64,000 bases of DNA from positions 62,001 through 126,000 of the forward strand of contig CAVOVJ010000001.1 of assembly GCA_963699835.1 (NCBI GenBank), in the 5' to 3' direction. This DNA comes from BM003 sp963699835 (lineage in GTDB: Bacteria > Pseudomonadota > Gammaproteobacteria > Steroidobacterales > BM003). This document shows, piece by piece, positions 41,198 through 51,226 of the stretch (the stretch's first letter is position 1; each line of letters opens with the position of its first letter). The position numbers and the translations under genes are program-made. The notes beneath the pieces are model-generated. The model saw only the letters and a program-made list of their open reading frames with translations. It was not told where the DNA came from and did no database searches.

Positions 41198-43093
41198 ATG
41201 AAATCCAATTACCCGTCCCCCGCAGTTCTCTTTTTCGTTCTTTTTTTCAGCGTCCATCCATCCATGGCGCAAACCGCCGGGACCCTCTCGCTGGAAGAGG
41301 GACGCGACTCGGCGATCAATCTCGCGATGAGCGTCCGCGCCGAGGTGAGCGGCCTCGTGGCGCGGGTGTGGGTCCGCCAGACATTCCTTTATCAGGGCGC
41401 TGAACCGGTGGAGGGACTCTACCAGTATCCGCTTCCGCCCGAGGCCGCGGTCGACAGCCTGACGGTGACACTCGATGACCGGCGAATCGTTGGCGAAATA
41501 CGCGAACGCGAAAAGGCGCGGCGGGATTACGAACAGGCCCGCTCGGAGGGCCGGCGCGCAGCGCTGGTCGAGCAGGAAAAAGCCAACCTGTTTACCACCA
41601 GTGTCGCCAATATCGAACCTGGCATTCCAATTACCGTCGAAATCGCTTACCAGCAGACGCTGCGTTTTGAAAGCGGACAATTCGAATGGAGAGTGCCGTT
41701 CGCGATGACCCCGCGCTACACGCCGGAGGGGCATGACGGTTCGCCCGAGCCGGCGCCGCTGGCTGAGGATTGCGACTGCGGCCGCGCCCCGACCCGCGCG
41801 GAAATCGATGTTCGCCTGAACGCGGCATGGACCGTCGCCGACCTGTCCAGCCCCAGCCATAAATTGACTGTCCTCGATGACGGCGATGCATTCCGGATTG
41901 GGGTCGCGCCAGACGCAGCGATGAACGGCGACTTCATCCTCCGCTGGACACCATTGGTAGAGCGCCAGGTCAGTACCTCGGTCTACACGGAGACCTTTGC
42001 CGGCGAGGATTATGCGCTCGTGCTGTTTGTGCCCGGGCTGCAGCCTCGCCCGGCATCGTCGCGCGAGGTGATCTTCGTAATCGATACCTCGGGTTCGATG
42101 CAGGGCGAGTCGATCAGGCAGGCCCGGACGGCGCTGATCGCCGCACTTGGAGGTTTGCGTCCCGCGGACCGCTTCAATGTCATCCAGTTCAACAGCGCGA
42201 CAGAGAGCCTGTTCCCCGAGAGTGTCGCTGCCGGGGCCTGGCCTCGCGGCCAGGCAGAGAATTACATCCGCCACTTGCAAGCCGATGGTGGCACCGAGAT
42301 GAGACCGGCGTTGATGGCAGCGCTCGCCGCTCCCGCGCGAGCCGGGTTTCTCCGCCAGGTTATTTTCATCACCGATGGCGCGGTGGCCAATGAGTCGGAA
42401 TTGTTCGCGTTGATTTCGCGCCATCTTGGCGAAGCGCGCTTGTTTACCATTGGAATCGGTGCCGCGCCGAACCGTTTGTTCATGGAACGCGCGGCGCGCG
42501 CAGGACGCGGTAGCGCGACCTACGTTGGTGATACGGCCGAGGTATCCGCGCGGATGCAGGCACTATTCGAGAAGCTGTCGATGCCGGTGTTGACTGATGT
42601 ACGTATCGATAGCGGTGGTCGCGATGTGATTGTGCCCGATGTCTATGCCGGTGAGCCAACGATGATCACGATGAAGCTCCCGGTTGCCACGGGCGTGCTG
42701 AATGTCAGCGGCTTTGCGGAAGGCGCGACCTGGGGCGAGCAACTGGCAATCGGCGAAAAGCACGAACATGCCGGCGTTGCGAAGCTGTGGGCGCGACAAC
42801 GAATCAGCGAGTTGATGCAGGCACCGATAAGTGGTGCGGATCCCGAGTGGGTCCGGGCCCAGGTTGTCGACCTCGGCCTTCGTTTCGGCCTGACAAGCCG
42901 GTATACCAGCCTGGTCGCAATAGAGCAGACTCCGCGGCTTGCCCAGGGTGCAATACGTCAAGCCAGGGTGCCGGCCCCGGTACCTGTCATGGCGTTCCCG
43001 CGTACCGCGGCCGGTGTCGATCGCCACATCGCGTGGATGCTGCTGCTGATGGTTGTCGCGCTGGCAGTGCCTGGCGCGCGGAGATTGTCGTGA
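41198..43093 (+). CDS. Sortase-dependent VIT/vWA surface protein
   Basis: 631 residues from ATG 41198, chosen for its signal peptide (YPSPAVLFFVLFFSVHPSMAQ). A VIT domain (~40-165; WVRQTFLYQGAEPVEGLYQYPLP, VNEI-type REREKARRDYEQA) is followed by a vWA domain (~285-470) with an intact MIDAS (VIDTSGSMQGES, Asp296; later GTEM and DGA). The C-terminus has an LPxTG-like sorting signal FPRTA (600-604), a hydrophobic helix and Arg residues. It is the dedicated substrate type found next to proteobacterial sortases. The stop overlaps the sortase start (GTGA). Confidence 0.9.
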   Translation: MKSNYPSPAVLFFVLFFSVHPSMAQTAGTLSLEEGRDSAINLAMSVRAEVSGLVARVWVRQTFLYQGAEPVEGLYQYPLPPEAAVDSLTVTLDDRRIVGEIREREKARRDYEQARSEGRRAALVEQEKANLFTTSVANIEPGIPITVEIAYQQTLRFESGQFEWRVPFAMTPRYTPEGHDGSPEPAPLAEDCDCGRAPTRAEIDVRLNAAWTVADLSSPSHKLTVLDDGDAFRIGVAPDAAMNGDFILRWTPLVERQVSTSVYTETFAGEDYALVLFVPGLQPRPASSREVIFVIDTSGSMQGESIRQARTALIAALGGLRPADRFNVIQFNSATESLFPESVAAGAWPRGQAENYIRHLQADGGTEMRPALMAALAAPARAGFLRQVIFITDGAVANESELFALISRHLGEARLFTIGIGAAPNRLFMERAARAGRGSATYVGDTAEVSARMQALFEKLSMPVLTDVRIDSGGRDVIVPDVYAGEPTMITMKLPVATGVLNVSGFAEGATWGEQLAIGEKHEHAGVAKLWARQRISELMQAPISGADPEWVRAQVVDLGLRFGLTSRYTSLVAIEQTPRLAQGAIRQARVPAPVPVMAFPRTAAGVDRHIAWMLLLMVVALAVPGARRLS

Positions 43094-43761
43094 CGCTGCG
43101 CCGTTTTATCATCGCCGCAATTGCCGGCGTCGCACTGTGGCATGGCGGATGCGCTGCCGCCCTGCAGGTGAAAGCGGAGCTTGCCCAGGTTCTGCTGCAA
43201 AACGCCTGGGATGCAGCGCGCTCGGGTGAGAGCGCCGCGAAACCATGGCCGTGGGCAGACATGTGGCCGGTTGCACGACTGCGTTTCGAGAGACGCGGCG
43301 AAGACCTCATAGTGTTGTCGAATGCGACCGGGCGAAGTCTTGCCTTCGGGCCGGGGGTTGCCGGCGCGGTGCTGCCGGGGGAGTCTGGAAACAGCGTCCT
43401 GGCCGGGCACCGCGATACCCACTTTGAGTTTCTGCAACATGTCAGGCCCGGTGACCGTTTCAGTATTCAACGCGTTGATGGCGTTCGCCGCGCGTTCCGG
43501 GTCGAGTCGATCGTCGTGGCCGATAGTCGTGACATGGCGCTGCATGCAGGGGGTGACGAATCCGTGGTGACCCTGGTCACCTGCTACCCGTTCGGGTCGA
43601 CGGAAACAGGTGGCCCGCTGCGGTACGTGGTAATTGCGCAGCCGGATACCAGGCCGCATATGCATGATGGCCTGTCAGGATTGCAGCTTCACGCGCTGAA
43701 TCGGCTGGATGCAGATTTTCGCGTCGCTGTGCGCCGCGGCGGGCGTGATTCGAAGCTGTGA
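43090..43761 (+). CDS. Class GN-type sortase
   Basis: 223 residues from GTG 43090, coupled to its substrate gene. N-terminal signal/anchor (RRFIIAAIAGVALW). The catalytic triad is visible: His107 in LAGHRDTHF, Cys165 in VTLVTCYPFG and Arg178 in GPLRYVVIAQ. It would cut the FPRTA motif of the neighbour in the periplasm. Sortases are rare in Gram-negative bacteria, and this one-substrate pair is the usual arrangement. Confidence 0.92.
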   Translation: MTLRRFIIAAIAGVALWHGGCAAALQVKAELAQVLLQNAWDAARSGESAAKPWPWADMWPVARLRFERRGEDLIVLSNATGRSLAFGPGVAGAVLPGESGNSVLAGHRDTHFEFLQHVRPGDRFSIQRVDGVRRAFRVESIVVADSRDMALHAGGDESVVTLVTCYPFGSTETGGPLRYVVIAQPDTRPHMHDGLSGLQLHALNRLDADFRVAVRRGGRDSKL

Positions 43762-44132
43762 CGGGTTTGGCTCACATTTAATGTCGGGGATCGCTCTTAA
43801 CGTGATCCGGTCACGGTGGCCGGGGTTGGCCCGGACGGCAGATTTTCAGGCACCGTAAAAGCCGGAGCCAGGATTGCGGCGAGTGAGGTCAATCGGGTGC
43901 AGCGGCAGAGGGTGCTGAACCTCGCGGCCGATACGGTTCATTCAGGAAACTGTGGCAACTTCAGCCGATCAACGCGGTGACATGCCAGGTGTTTGTTTTC
44001 CTGCGGCTGCGGCGGGGCTGATTTCTGTGCCCATGGCAGCGGCCGTCAATCTCCCAAGGCAGGAATTTTGATCCCAATCCATGGTTTTTTCATGAGCCTG
44101 CGTACAATGGCCGGGAAACCGAGGGATACTGG
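43762..44132. other. Intergenic stretch, nothing recognised
   Basis: About 370 bases with no convincing frame, repeat or RNA. Its end holds the ribosome site (GAGG) of the next gene. No clear terminator for the sortase gene was seen. Confidence 0.5.
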
Positions 44133-44624
44133 ATGACAACACGTTGGTTACTGGTGCCGCTGCTTATGGTTTTTGCCGTGCATGCGGCAGAGGCCGAGGA
44201 CGCGTCAGAGTCGTACATATGTATTGCCGAACAGGCGACGGGCTTTCTTTTCAATCCGGCTGCAAGAGAGTGGAACACGACACGCTTCAATGTCGAGCAC
44301 GGCCGCTACCGGCTGAAGATCTACGCCGCGCCGGAACCCCAGCGTGTCGGCTCTCCGGAGCTGATTCACGGCGAAGTCCGCCAGGTCGGGCGCGAGGATA
44401 ACCGCGGGTTTTTCACCCTCTGCCTGCAGGGCTTCGATGAGCATGGGCGCATCACCTGCGCCGATCCGGGCAATATTCAGAAATTCAGAATGGATGTCCG
44501 CACGTTGCGCTATTACCTCAGTGTCGGCGGCGACTCGTTGTTGGCGGATGCCGCGGCAAAATCGCAAGCCGGTGAGGGTATTCTTCCGGCGGCAATAGAA
44601 ATCGGTCACTGCACCCGCATGTGA
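44133..44624 (+). CDS. Secreted hypothetical protein
   Basis: 163 residues; ATG 44133 has GAGGGA nine bases upstream. A Sec signal (TTRWLLVPLLMVFAVHAAEAE) is followed by a beta-rich domain with three cysteines (YICIAEQATGF, FTLCLQGFDEHGRITCADPG) and a final GHCTRM. Probably periplasmic. Family not recognised. Confidence 0.72.
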   Translation: MTTRWLLVPLLMVFAVHAAEAEDASESYICIAEQATGFLFNPAAREWNTTRFNVEHGRYRLKIYAAPEPQRVGSPELIHGEVRQVGREDNRGFFTLCLQGFDEHGRITCADPGNIQKFRMDVRTLRYYLSVGGDSLLADAAAKSQAGEGILPAAIEIGHCTRM

Positions 44625-44675
44625 CGTTGTCATCGCGCAATGTCCCAGGCGCTGTCCCGAGGGGCGCGCTGTGCG

Positions 44676-47407
44676 CTACGTCACGGTGTCAGCCTGTTTT
44701 GCAACTCGCTTCTCGCGCCAGCGCCAGTTCGCCTTGTGCAGTTCCATTATCAGAAGAATGGGCAAGCTTAGTGCGGCAATCATCAACCACTGCGCGGCGC
44801 TGATCGGCTGGGTATCGAGAAGCATCTGCCCGAGCGGCAGATACAACATTGCGACATGGATTGAAAAGGCTGCCAGCATCCCGCACATCAAAACCGGGCT
44901 GCGTAATGGCGACAACGCAAATGCGGAACGGGTTTCCGAGCGGCAGTTGAAAATATGCACGTTCTCGAACAACACCATCAGCAACAGCAGGCCATTACGC
45001 GCGGCTTTTTCGGACCAGCCGTTCGCCAGCGCCCAGTGAAACAGCGCGAAGCCTATGAAGCCCATCACTATCGCCGCAAGAACCGTCCGTTCGATCATGA
45101 TCCGGTTGAAGATGGGTTCGCGCGGCGGGCGCGGCGGGCGCGTGCGCACGGTCTGATCGCCAGGCTCGAATGCCAGCGCCACATCCTGGATGCCATTTGT
45201 GACGAGATTCAGCCACAGCAGCTGCGCCGGTAATAACGGCAACGGTGAGCCTGTCGCCAGCGCCAGCGCCACCAGTACCACCTCGGCGGCACCAGTCGAG
45301 ATCAGCAGGTAAATAACGTTACGGATGTTGTCATAGGCGATTCGGCCTTCCTCGATCCCCGCGGTGATGGTGGCATAATGATCGTCACTGATGACGAGGT
45401 CCGCGGTTTCGCGGCGACATCGGTGCCGGACAGACCCATTGCAACCCCGATATTTGCTTCACGCAGCGCCGGTGCATCGTTGATGCCATCGCCGGTCACG
45501 GCGACGAAATTGCCTATGGCCCGGGCCGCGCTGACTATCTGCAATTTCTGGTGCGGTGCGATGCGCGCGAATTCCTTCGTATGCCGCGCCAGTTCCTGGA
45601 TCTCGTGATCAGTGGCGCGTGCAGTTTCCGCGCCGGTGACTACCTGGTCGTAATTCTCTGCAAGTCCGAGGTTGCGTGCGATTGCCAACGCGGTCACCGG
45701 GTGATCGCCGGTGACCATGATCGTCTCTACGCCGGCGCGGCGCGCGTCGGCGACCGCCTCCGTGACGCCGGGCCGTAACGGATCGATCATGCCTACCAGG
45801 CCAAGACAATGCAGCGCGTCCGGGTCGGGAGGTGCGATATGGTCTTTGATTTCGTGCGTGACAGGCCCCTCGGCAAGCGCCAGTACGCGATACCCGGCCT
45901 CTGCCATCGACTCGCCAGCTTCCTGCAATTGGGTGGAGTTTTCACCGTCGACCAGCATGGCGAGGACCCGCTCGGGTGCGCCTTTGACCACCACCCGGAT
46001 CTCGCCGTTTATCTCATGGTAAGTCGCGGCGAATTGCTTCTCGGGCTCGAACGGAATGGTGGCCAGTTGCGGATGTAGTTCCAGCGAATCTTCACGGCGC
46101 CAGCCCAGTTTATGGGCCATCGTCAACATCGCCACGTCAGTCGGGTCGCCGCGCCACACCCATTTGTCATGATGGCGGTGCAGTTCGGCCTCATTGCACA
46201 ACACGGCGGCACGCGCGAGATCCGCAAGGGCCAGGGCCGCATCGGGTTCCAGGGGTGCTCCGTTTTGCAGGAAGCGTCCCTCCGGCACGAAGCCTTCGCC
46301 TGTGACTTCAAACTTGGCGCCGCCGGGTAGCCGAACTTCCCTCACAGTGAGTTCGTTACAGGTAAGGGTGCCGGTTTTATCGCTCGCGATCAGGGTGCAG
46401 CTGCCGAGCCCCTCGACCGCCGCGAGCTGACGCACGATCACGCCGCGCCGTGCCATCCGCGTAGCACCGATGGCAAGCGCTACAGTCAACGCTACCGGCA
46501 GACCCTCGGGTACCGCGGAGACGGCAAGTGCGACACCGAACATGAACATTTCCTTGATCGTGTAGCCGCCGAAGACGACGCCGACCAGCGCCACGGTCAG
46601 TGCGGCGCTCATTACCGCGATGGCGATCCAACGGGTGAAACGCTCCATCCGCTCGATCAGCGGGGGCTTGCCTCCGCGCACGCTGATTACATCGAGCGCG
46701 AGCTTGCCGACGAGGCTGTGACTGCCGGTCGCGACAACGACACCCTGCGAACGGCCGCGCACGATCATCGAGCCCGCGTACACCATGTTGCGATGATCGG
46801 CCTGCGGCGTGTTCGCCGGGCCGATCCAGTCGGCATCTTTTACTACGGTCAGAGATTCTCCGGTCAGCAAGGATTCGTCCACTTCGAGTCCTTGCGCCAC
46901 GCACAGTCGCAGGTCGGCGGGAACCCGGTTGCCGGATTCGAGAAAAACAATATCGCCAGGCACCAGCTCCTCGGCATCGATTTCACGAACTTGCCCGTCG
47001 CGGCGCACGGTCGCGCGAATCCGCAGTAATTGCTGCAAAGCCTGGCTGGCGTGCTCGGCGCGGGTCTCCTGGATCGTCCCGATCAGTCCGTTGATCAGCA
47101 GTACCGCGGTAATGAACGCGGCATCCTTGTAATCGCCGAGGAAAGCCGATGCGAACGCCGCGGCGGCGAGGACATAGATCAGCGGGCTCGTAAACTGGCG
47201 TAACGCGATCCGCAACACGGTTGCGGGGGGCTTGCGCGGGAGTGTGTTTGCACCGTACCGATTGCGCCGGTGGCTTACGGATTCGGCATTGAGCCCAGCG
47301 CGTTTTGCTTCGAGCCCTTGCAACACATCTGGCACGCTCCTCGAGTGCCAGCTGCCGTCAGCGCCCGGTCGTGTCGTATTTCGAACCGTTTCACGCACTC
47401 TCGCCAT
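44676..47407 (-). CDS. P-type cation-transporting ATPase, interrupted by a one-base frameshift
   Basis: Type II (Ca2+ or Na+/K+-like) P-ATPase. Frame one (from ATG 47407) carries the actuator (ESLLTGESL), TM4 (VSAVPEGLPVALTV), phosphorylation site (ASDKTGTLTCNELT), nucleotide domain (VVKGAPERVL) and hinge (VTGDGINDAPALREANIGVAMG). After GTDVAAK it derails; the missing end (VVLVALALATGSPLPLLPAQLLWLNLVTNGIQDVALAFEPGD plus four helices) lies in the next frame and stops at 44676. Adding one A in the AAA run (TTT at 45407-45409 on the plus strand) restores a full 910-residue pump with TADLVISDDHYATI at the junction. Probably an assembly indel. Transport substrate is inferred only from subtype. Confidence 0.85.
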
Positions 47408-47740
47408 GGCCGGCCCGCCCGCATTCCCTGCAATCCCACCAATCCATCTTCCAGCATATGCGGGTCGGCGTCAGTCGCGCATCAGAATAATCCACGATTG
47501 CAAGCCGGGCAGCTGGGGTAGTGGCATGGGCTGTTTGCCATGCCCCGGTGTGCCGGGAGGAGTTTCTGTGCGACCAGGATTGCGGCACATCGACGCGCCC
47601 GCGCCTGAACATAATCCGGGTGCGATTGGAAAACTTCGTCCAGTTGCGCTAGTTATGGGGAGAAGCGTGCCGGATCAGAGCCGCCCGCGTTGTTTCGAAG
47701 TACTACGAAAGATGCGGTTTCCCGATAATGAGGGGGCGTT
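47408..47740. other. Divergent promoter region, nothing else recognised
   Basis: About 330 bases between the P-ATPase start and the TonB-C gene. It should contain both promoters. The ribosome site GAGGGGG of the right-hand gene is clear at its end. No repeat or RNA was seen. Confidence 0.5.
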
Positions 47741-48832
47741 ATGTCAAGTTATAGCCTGCGCAATTTTATTCCCGGTCTGTTGATTTTCCTGATCTGCGTG
47801 CCGGTCCGGGCCGACTGGCGTTGCGACTGCTCGCAGACAACGGCCAATTGCAACGCAACGGTGGAGCTCGAAGGCAACGGGATTACCGTGCGCAGCGACC
47901 GCAAGGAATGTTCGCGGGTCGATTACATCGTCGAGGGTCAGCCCTTCGTGACCGTCGCCGTGGACGGCGAGGGCAAGGAGGCCTGGTTGCCGCAAACTTC
48001 CGCGCCGCAAATTGTCGTTCGTGGCTGCAACGTTTGCCGGGACAACCTTCTGGCAGGTGATGCGGCGCCGTCCTCCGCGCAGGCAGAGCCGGAAACCGTA
48101 AAAACCGCGGACAGCGGTGGACCGGTGGTTCGATATGATCCGGTTTATCCGCAGAATGCGCGGCAGCGCAGAATCGAAGGCTATGTCAATCTCGATGTCA
48201 GCGTAAACGCCAATGGCACTGTGCGCTCGGCAACGGTGGTCGAAGCCAATCCGCCGCGGGTGTTCGACCAGGCGGCAGTGGCGACCGTCAGACGCTGGCG
48301 GTATGCGCCGCTTGACGCCGACGCGGCAACGCGGCAACGGCGTGAGACCGTAACATTTCGCCTGCCAAAAGAATATCGCGTCGGTAGCTCGCTCGAGAGC
48401 GGTCCAGGTTTCGCCAATTTCAACCACTGCATCCGGGTTGCTCACGATGGCGGTGCTTTGATGAGTGGCGAGGTGCTGCTCGAGAACACCTGCGACGACG
48501 CGCTCATCGTCCATGTATGCAGCGAGGGTGGACAGGGCCGGCTGACATGCGGGCCTTGGGGTGACAATACCGCGCTGTTGGTCCGCTCGGGCGATGTGCG
48601 CGCGGGCTCACGCCTGTCCGTGTTCGGCGGCTCAGGAAAGCAGTTATTTACCTACTCGGAACGGGTTTCCGTGCCGCGCTCCGGCAACACCCGTTACTGG
48701 TGGATGGCGTGCGGCGCGCGCGACGCTGACTGCAACGATGCAGGGCAGCGCTGGCGCAGTCTCTATGACGGCCGCCCGACTTCAGTTAATCCTGGCGAGA
48801 CCGACTTCGTTAAGGTCGCTCATTCTTTGTAG
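47741..48832 (+). CDS. Secreted TonB-C-domain protein with cysteine-rich start
   Basis: 363 residues with signal peptide (FIPGLLIFLICVPVRA). The first ~90 mature residues have many cysteines (WRCDCSQTTANCNATVEL, KECSRVD, GCNVCRDN). Residues ~128-215 are a TonB C-terminal domain (VVRYDPVYPQNARQRRIEGYVNLDVSVNANGTVRSATVVEANPPRVFDQAAVATVRRWRYAPLD). The last ~140 residues hold another Cys-containing beta region. No membrane anchor, so like the 5050-9665 paralogues it is probably not an ExbB-powered TonB. It overlaps the next gene on the opposite strand by 23 bases. Confidence 0.8.
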   Translation: MSSYSLRNFIPGLLIFLICVPVRADWRCDCSQTTANCNATVELEGNGITVRSDRKECSRVDYIVEGQPFVTVAVDGEGKEAWLPQTSAPQIVVRGCNVCRDNLLAGDAAPSSAQAEPETVKTADSGGPVVRYDPVYPQNARQRRIEGYVNLDVSVNANGTVRSATVVEANPPRVFDQAAVATVRRWRYAPLDADAATRQRRETVTFRLPKEYRVGSSLESGPGFANFNHCIRVAHDGGALMSGEVLLENTCDDALIVHVCSEGGQGRLTCGPWGDNTALLVRSGDVRAGSRLSVFGGSGKQLFTYSERVSVPRSGNTRYWWMACGARDADCNDAGQRWRSLYDGRPTSVNPGETDFVKVAHSL

Positions 48833-49298
48833 CCATGTCGGCCTTAGCCGCGGCGGTGGTTTGCGCGGATTGCTGGGTGGTGCAACGGCCGTCCGTGCAG
48901 TCCCGCCCCATTGCGGCGCCGATACGGATCCGGCGCCGGGCGAAGGCTATGTAGGCACGATCCGCGAGTTGTCGCAGCAGCGGCCACCGAGTGGGTGCCA
49001 ACAACCAGCCGAGACCGACTGCCGAGTACATTCGCCGAAATACCTCTACGCCGTGAATGATCGTGCCATCGGGCATGACGCCGTGAATAGCCCCCTCTAC
49101 GGCTGATTGCTCCAGCCCGTAGCGACCGGCATCGAAAGACGCTGCGGAAATGTCTTCGAAGAATATTCGCCCGTCTTTGTCTCTGCGGTTGAGCCAGGTG
49201 ACCTCGCGCCGACACATCGGACAGGCGTGGTCATAGAGCACTTTTACGTCCCAGGGGGGGTGTTCGCTTGTCGGGATGCCCGGCTGAGGATGCGTCAC
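48810..49298 (-). CDS. DCC-family thiol-disulfide oxidoreductase (DUF393)
   Basis: 162 residues from GTG 49298, which overlaps the upstream stop (GTGA). The family motif DHACPMCRREVTWLNRRD (DxxCPxC) is at residues ~23-40, followed by FEDISAASFD and MYSAVGLGWLLAPTRWPL. Thioredoxin-like fold; role unknown. It is coupled to the SRPBCC gene and its end overlaps convergently with the TonB-C gene. Confidence 0.87.
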   Translation of the reverse strand: MTHPQPGIPTSEHPPWDVKVLYDHACPMCRREVTWLNRRDKDGRIFFEDISAASFDAGRYGLEQSAVEGAIHGVMPDGTIIHGVEVFRRMYSAVGLGWLLAPTRWPLLRQLADRAYIAFARRRIRIGAAMGRDCTDGRCTTQQSAQTTAAAKADMATKNERP

Positions 49299-49855
49299 TC
49301 GGTAGCTCCGAAAGTATTTGCCGGGGCAGAAGCGTTGTGTTTTCTGGCGCTGCCGTGGTGGTTGTCCGAACCAGCGTCGAAGTGGATGACAAACCGGTCT
49401 GTGCAAGCCGGCGCAAAAAGCCGAAGCATTGCAGAGTGGCGAAACGAAAAAATACGGCGGAGCTGGCGACGTACCAACGGGTGCGCAAACTCTCCTGCCG
49501 GAGCAAGAGGCAGCGCGTAGTCGACATGATCGTGCATTCGAGTACCGTGATCGGTCCGTTCAAGAATGTGGCGATGTTCCCAGCGCGAGAAAGGCCCGGC
49601 AAGCTGCTCATCGATGAAATAATGTGGCGGCTGCCAGTCGCTGATAAAGGTCGTCCAGGCAAAACCCACGCCCCAAAGCCTGAGGCGGTAGCGAATATGG
49701 GCGCCTTCACCAATGCCGCCCCGGGGAGGTGCAACGATCGAGAAGTTGAGTTCCGGGGGCGTGATGCGCTCGAGGTTTCGCGCATCCGAAAAAAACGGAA
49801 ACAAATCCTCCGGCGGTTGCGGCAGTCTGATTGTCGTATCGAGGCAGTGTTGCAT
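49295..49855 (-). CDS. SRPBCC (START-like) family protein
   Basis: 186 residues. The fold's hallmarks are present: TTIRLPQPPEDLFPFFSDARNLERITPPELNFSIV, then IRYRLRLWGVGFAWTTFISDWQPPHYFIDEQLAGPFSRWEHRHILE and the last helix HPLVRRQLRRIFSFRHSAMLRLF. A hydrophobic ligand-binding protein of the polyketide-cyclase/ligand-binding class; often found with DCC proteins. The remaining ~40 residues look disordered. Confidence 0.85.
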   Translation of the reverse strand: MQHCLDTTIRLPQPPEDLFPFFSDARNLERITPPELNFSIVAPPRGGIGEGAHIRYRLRLWGVGFAWTTFISDWQPPHYFIDEQLAGPFSRWEHRHILERTDHGTRMHDHVDYALPLAPAGEFAHPLVRRQLRRIFSFRHSAMLRLFAPACTDRFVIHFDAGSDNHHGSARKHNASAPANTFGATE

Positions 49856-50042
49856 AGGTCCTTTCTACGATTCGTGGGTTGCAGGATTGGGTTTTCGTCG
49901 TGACCGGCCGCGCGGATGCGGCCGGTGCCTTTTGTGCGGACGATTCTGGCGGCGGAAGAATGCACCGAAATAGGCAGGTAGCGCGAGGTTCGTCTTTCTG
50001 CTAAAAATTTAGGTTTTGCGTAAAGCGGAAGGGAGAGTACCG

Positions 50043-50753
50043 ATGCCGAGAGGACGCGAATTTACGATTTATGCAGTTGTGGGGGCGCTGGCGCTGGCGC
50101 CGATGGAAGCGGCCTATGCCAATTACACGGAACGCGACGCCCGGCGATCCTGTGAGGTGTACCTCGGATCGAATTACGGTTTGTGGAATACGGACGATGT
50201 CGCGGTAGAAAACAAGGGCAACCGGGATTACAAGGTTCGCGGCCGGGTCAAGACCAATAACGGCAACCATCGGAAATTCGTTTGCAAAATCCGTCACAAG
50301 GAAGTCGTGAGCGCCAGGGTCGATGGAGAACGTCGCGACAACGACCACCACGATAACGACTCGGATGCGACCGCCGCTGCGATCGGTGTCGGGGTCCTCG
50401 GGCTGGCGCTAGCGGCGGCTGCCATGTCAAACAATGATTCCGACAAGAACCACAATCAAAGCCAGAACCATGAAAACCAGCCGCATCGCTGGCAGGACAA
50501 CGGCGGTGATCCGTTTGAGGACCGCGACCAGTTGCGCAAGGCGTGCAAACACGAACTCAAGCGTCATCTCAAAGCCGAGCACGCCGACGTCGACAGGATC
50601 GAAATGCAGAATTCCCATCTCGAGGGCCGTGATCTGATGGGGGATGCCAAGGTCCATTGGCGTCACGGCGGGCGCGCCGAGTTGCACTACACCTGCAACT
50701 TCGATCGCCAGGGCAATATTCACGACGGCAGGTACCGTTACTACTCGCAATGA
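50043..50753 (+). CDS. Secreted/membrane protein with Asn/His/Asp-rich linker
   Basis: 236 residues from ATG 50043 (GGAG upstream; TTG 50016 possible). Signal peptide (FTIYAVVGALALAPMEAAYA), then a first domain with two cysteines (RRSCEVYLGS, KFVCKIRHKEV), a hydrophobic Ala-rich helix (AAIGVGVLGLALAAAAM) between Asp/Asn/His-rich stretches, and a second domain that echoes the first (RKACKHELKRHLKAEHADVDRIEM...ELHYTCNFDRQG). The two domains may be duplicated. Family not recognised. Confidence 0.7.
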   Translation: MPRGREFTIYAVVGALALAPMEAAYANYTERDARRSCEVYLGSNYGLWNTDDVAVENKGNRDYKVRGRVKTNNGNHRKFVCKIRHKEVVSARVDGERRDNDHHDNDSDATAAAIGVGVLGLALAAAAMSNNDSDKNHNQSQNHENQPHRWQDNGGDPFEDRDQLRKACKHELKRHLKAEHADVDRIEMQNSHLEGRDLMGDAKVHWRHGGRAELHYTCNFDRQGNIHDGRYRYYSQ

Positions 50754-50756
50754 TGG

Positions 50757-51213
50757 GTGCCTGGCATTCGCCGGAATCTTTCCGGCGGGTGATACACTCA
50801 GTCTGTTATTGGGAAAAACCTCGCTACACACCGGTTGCGTCTTGATCGTCGCGGCGCAGCCGCATGCTGGTGGGCTGGCGACCGGGCTATTGGATGCGTT
50901 TGAGATGCGATTACAGTCTTCCCTGTGTCTTGATCGCCGCGACAACGAGCCCGGCGTCTATCCCGGTCGTGACTCGTGGTTGAGGCCCCCGCGCGACGGG
51001 TTGGCCGGGTCGTTGCCGCTGCTCCACCCGGTTAACCGGGCGGACGTTTGTGTCGGGCTGAGCGACAGTGACTTCGATCTTGTCCGGCATGCTGCGGAGT
51101 CGGCAAACCTGATGGTAATCAAGCTCCGGCTTGGCTGCGAAATTGCCGACGAAACGGGCCGGTTGTTTGCCCTTCGGCGTTTGCTCTTTAGCGCGATCGG
51201 TTTACGAATGTGA
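50757..51213 (+). other. Uncertain open frame between two genes
   Basis: A plus-strand frame covers the whole 470-base gap and reads protein-like (for example LLLGKTSLHTGCVLIVAAQPHAGG, VCVGLSDSDFDLVRHAAESANLMVI), ending at 51213. No ATG lies near its beginning; only TTG/CTG codons or an internal ATG could start it, and no ribosome site was found. It may be a decayed gene or chance. Confidence 0.25.
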
Positions 51214-51226
51214 CTGGAGTGGTTTG

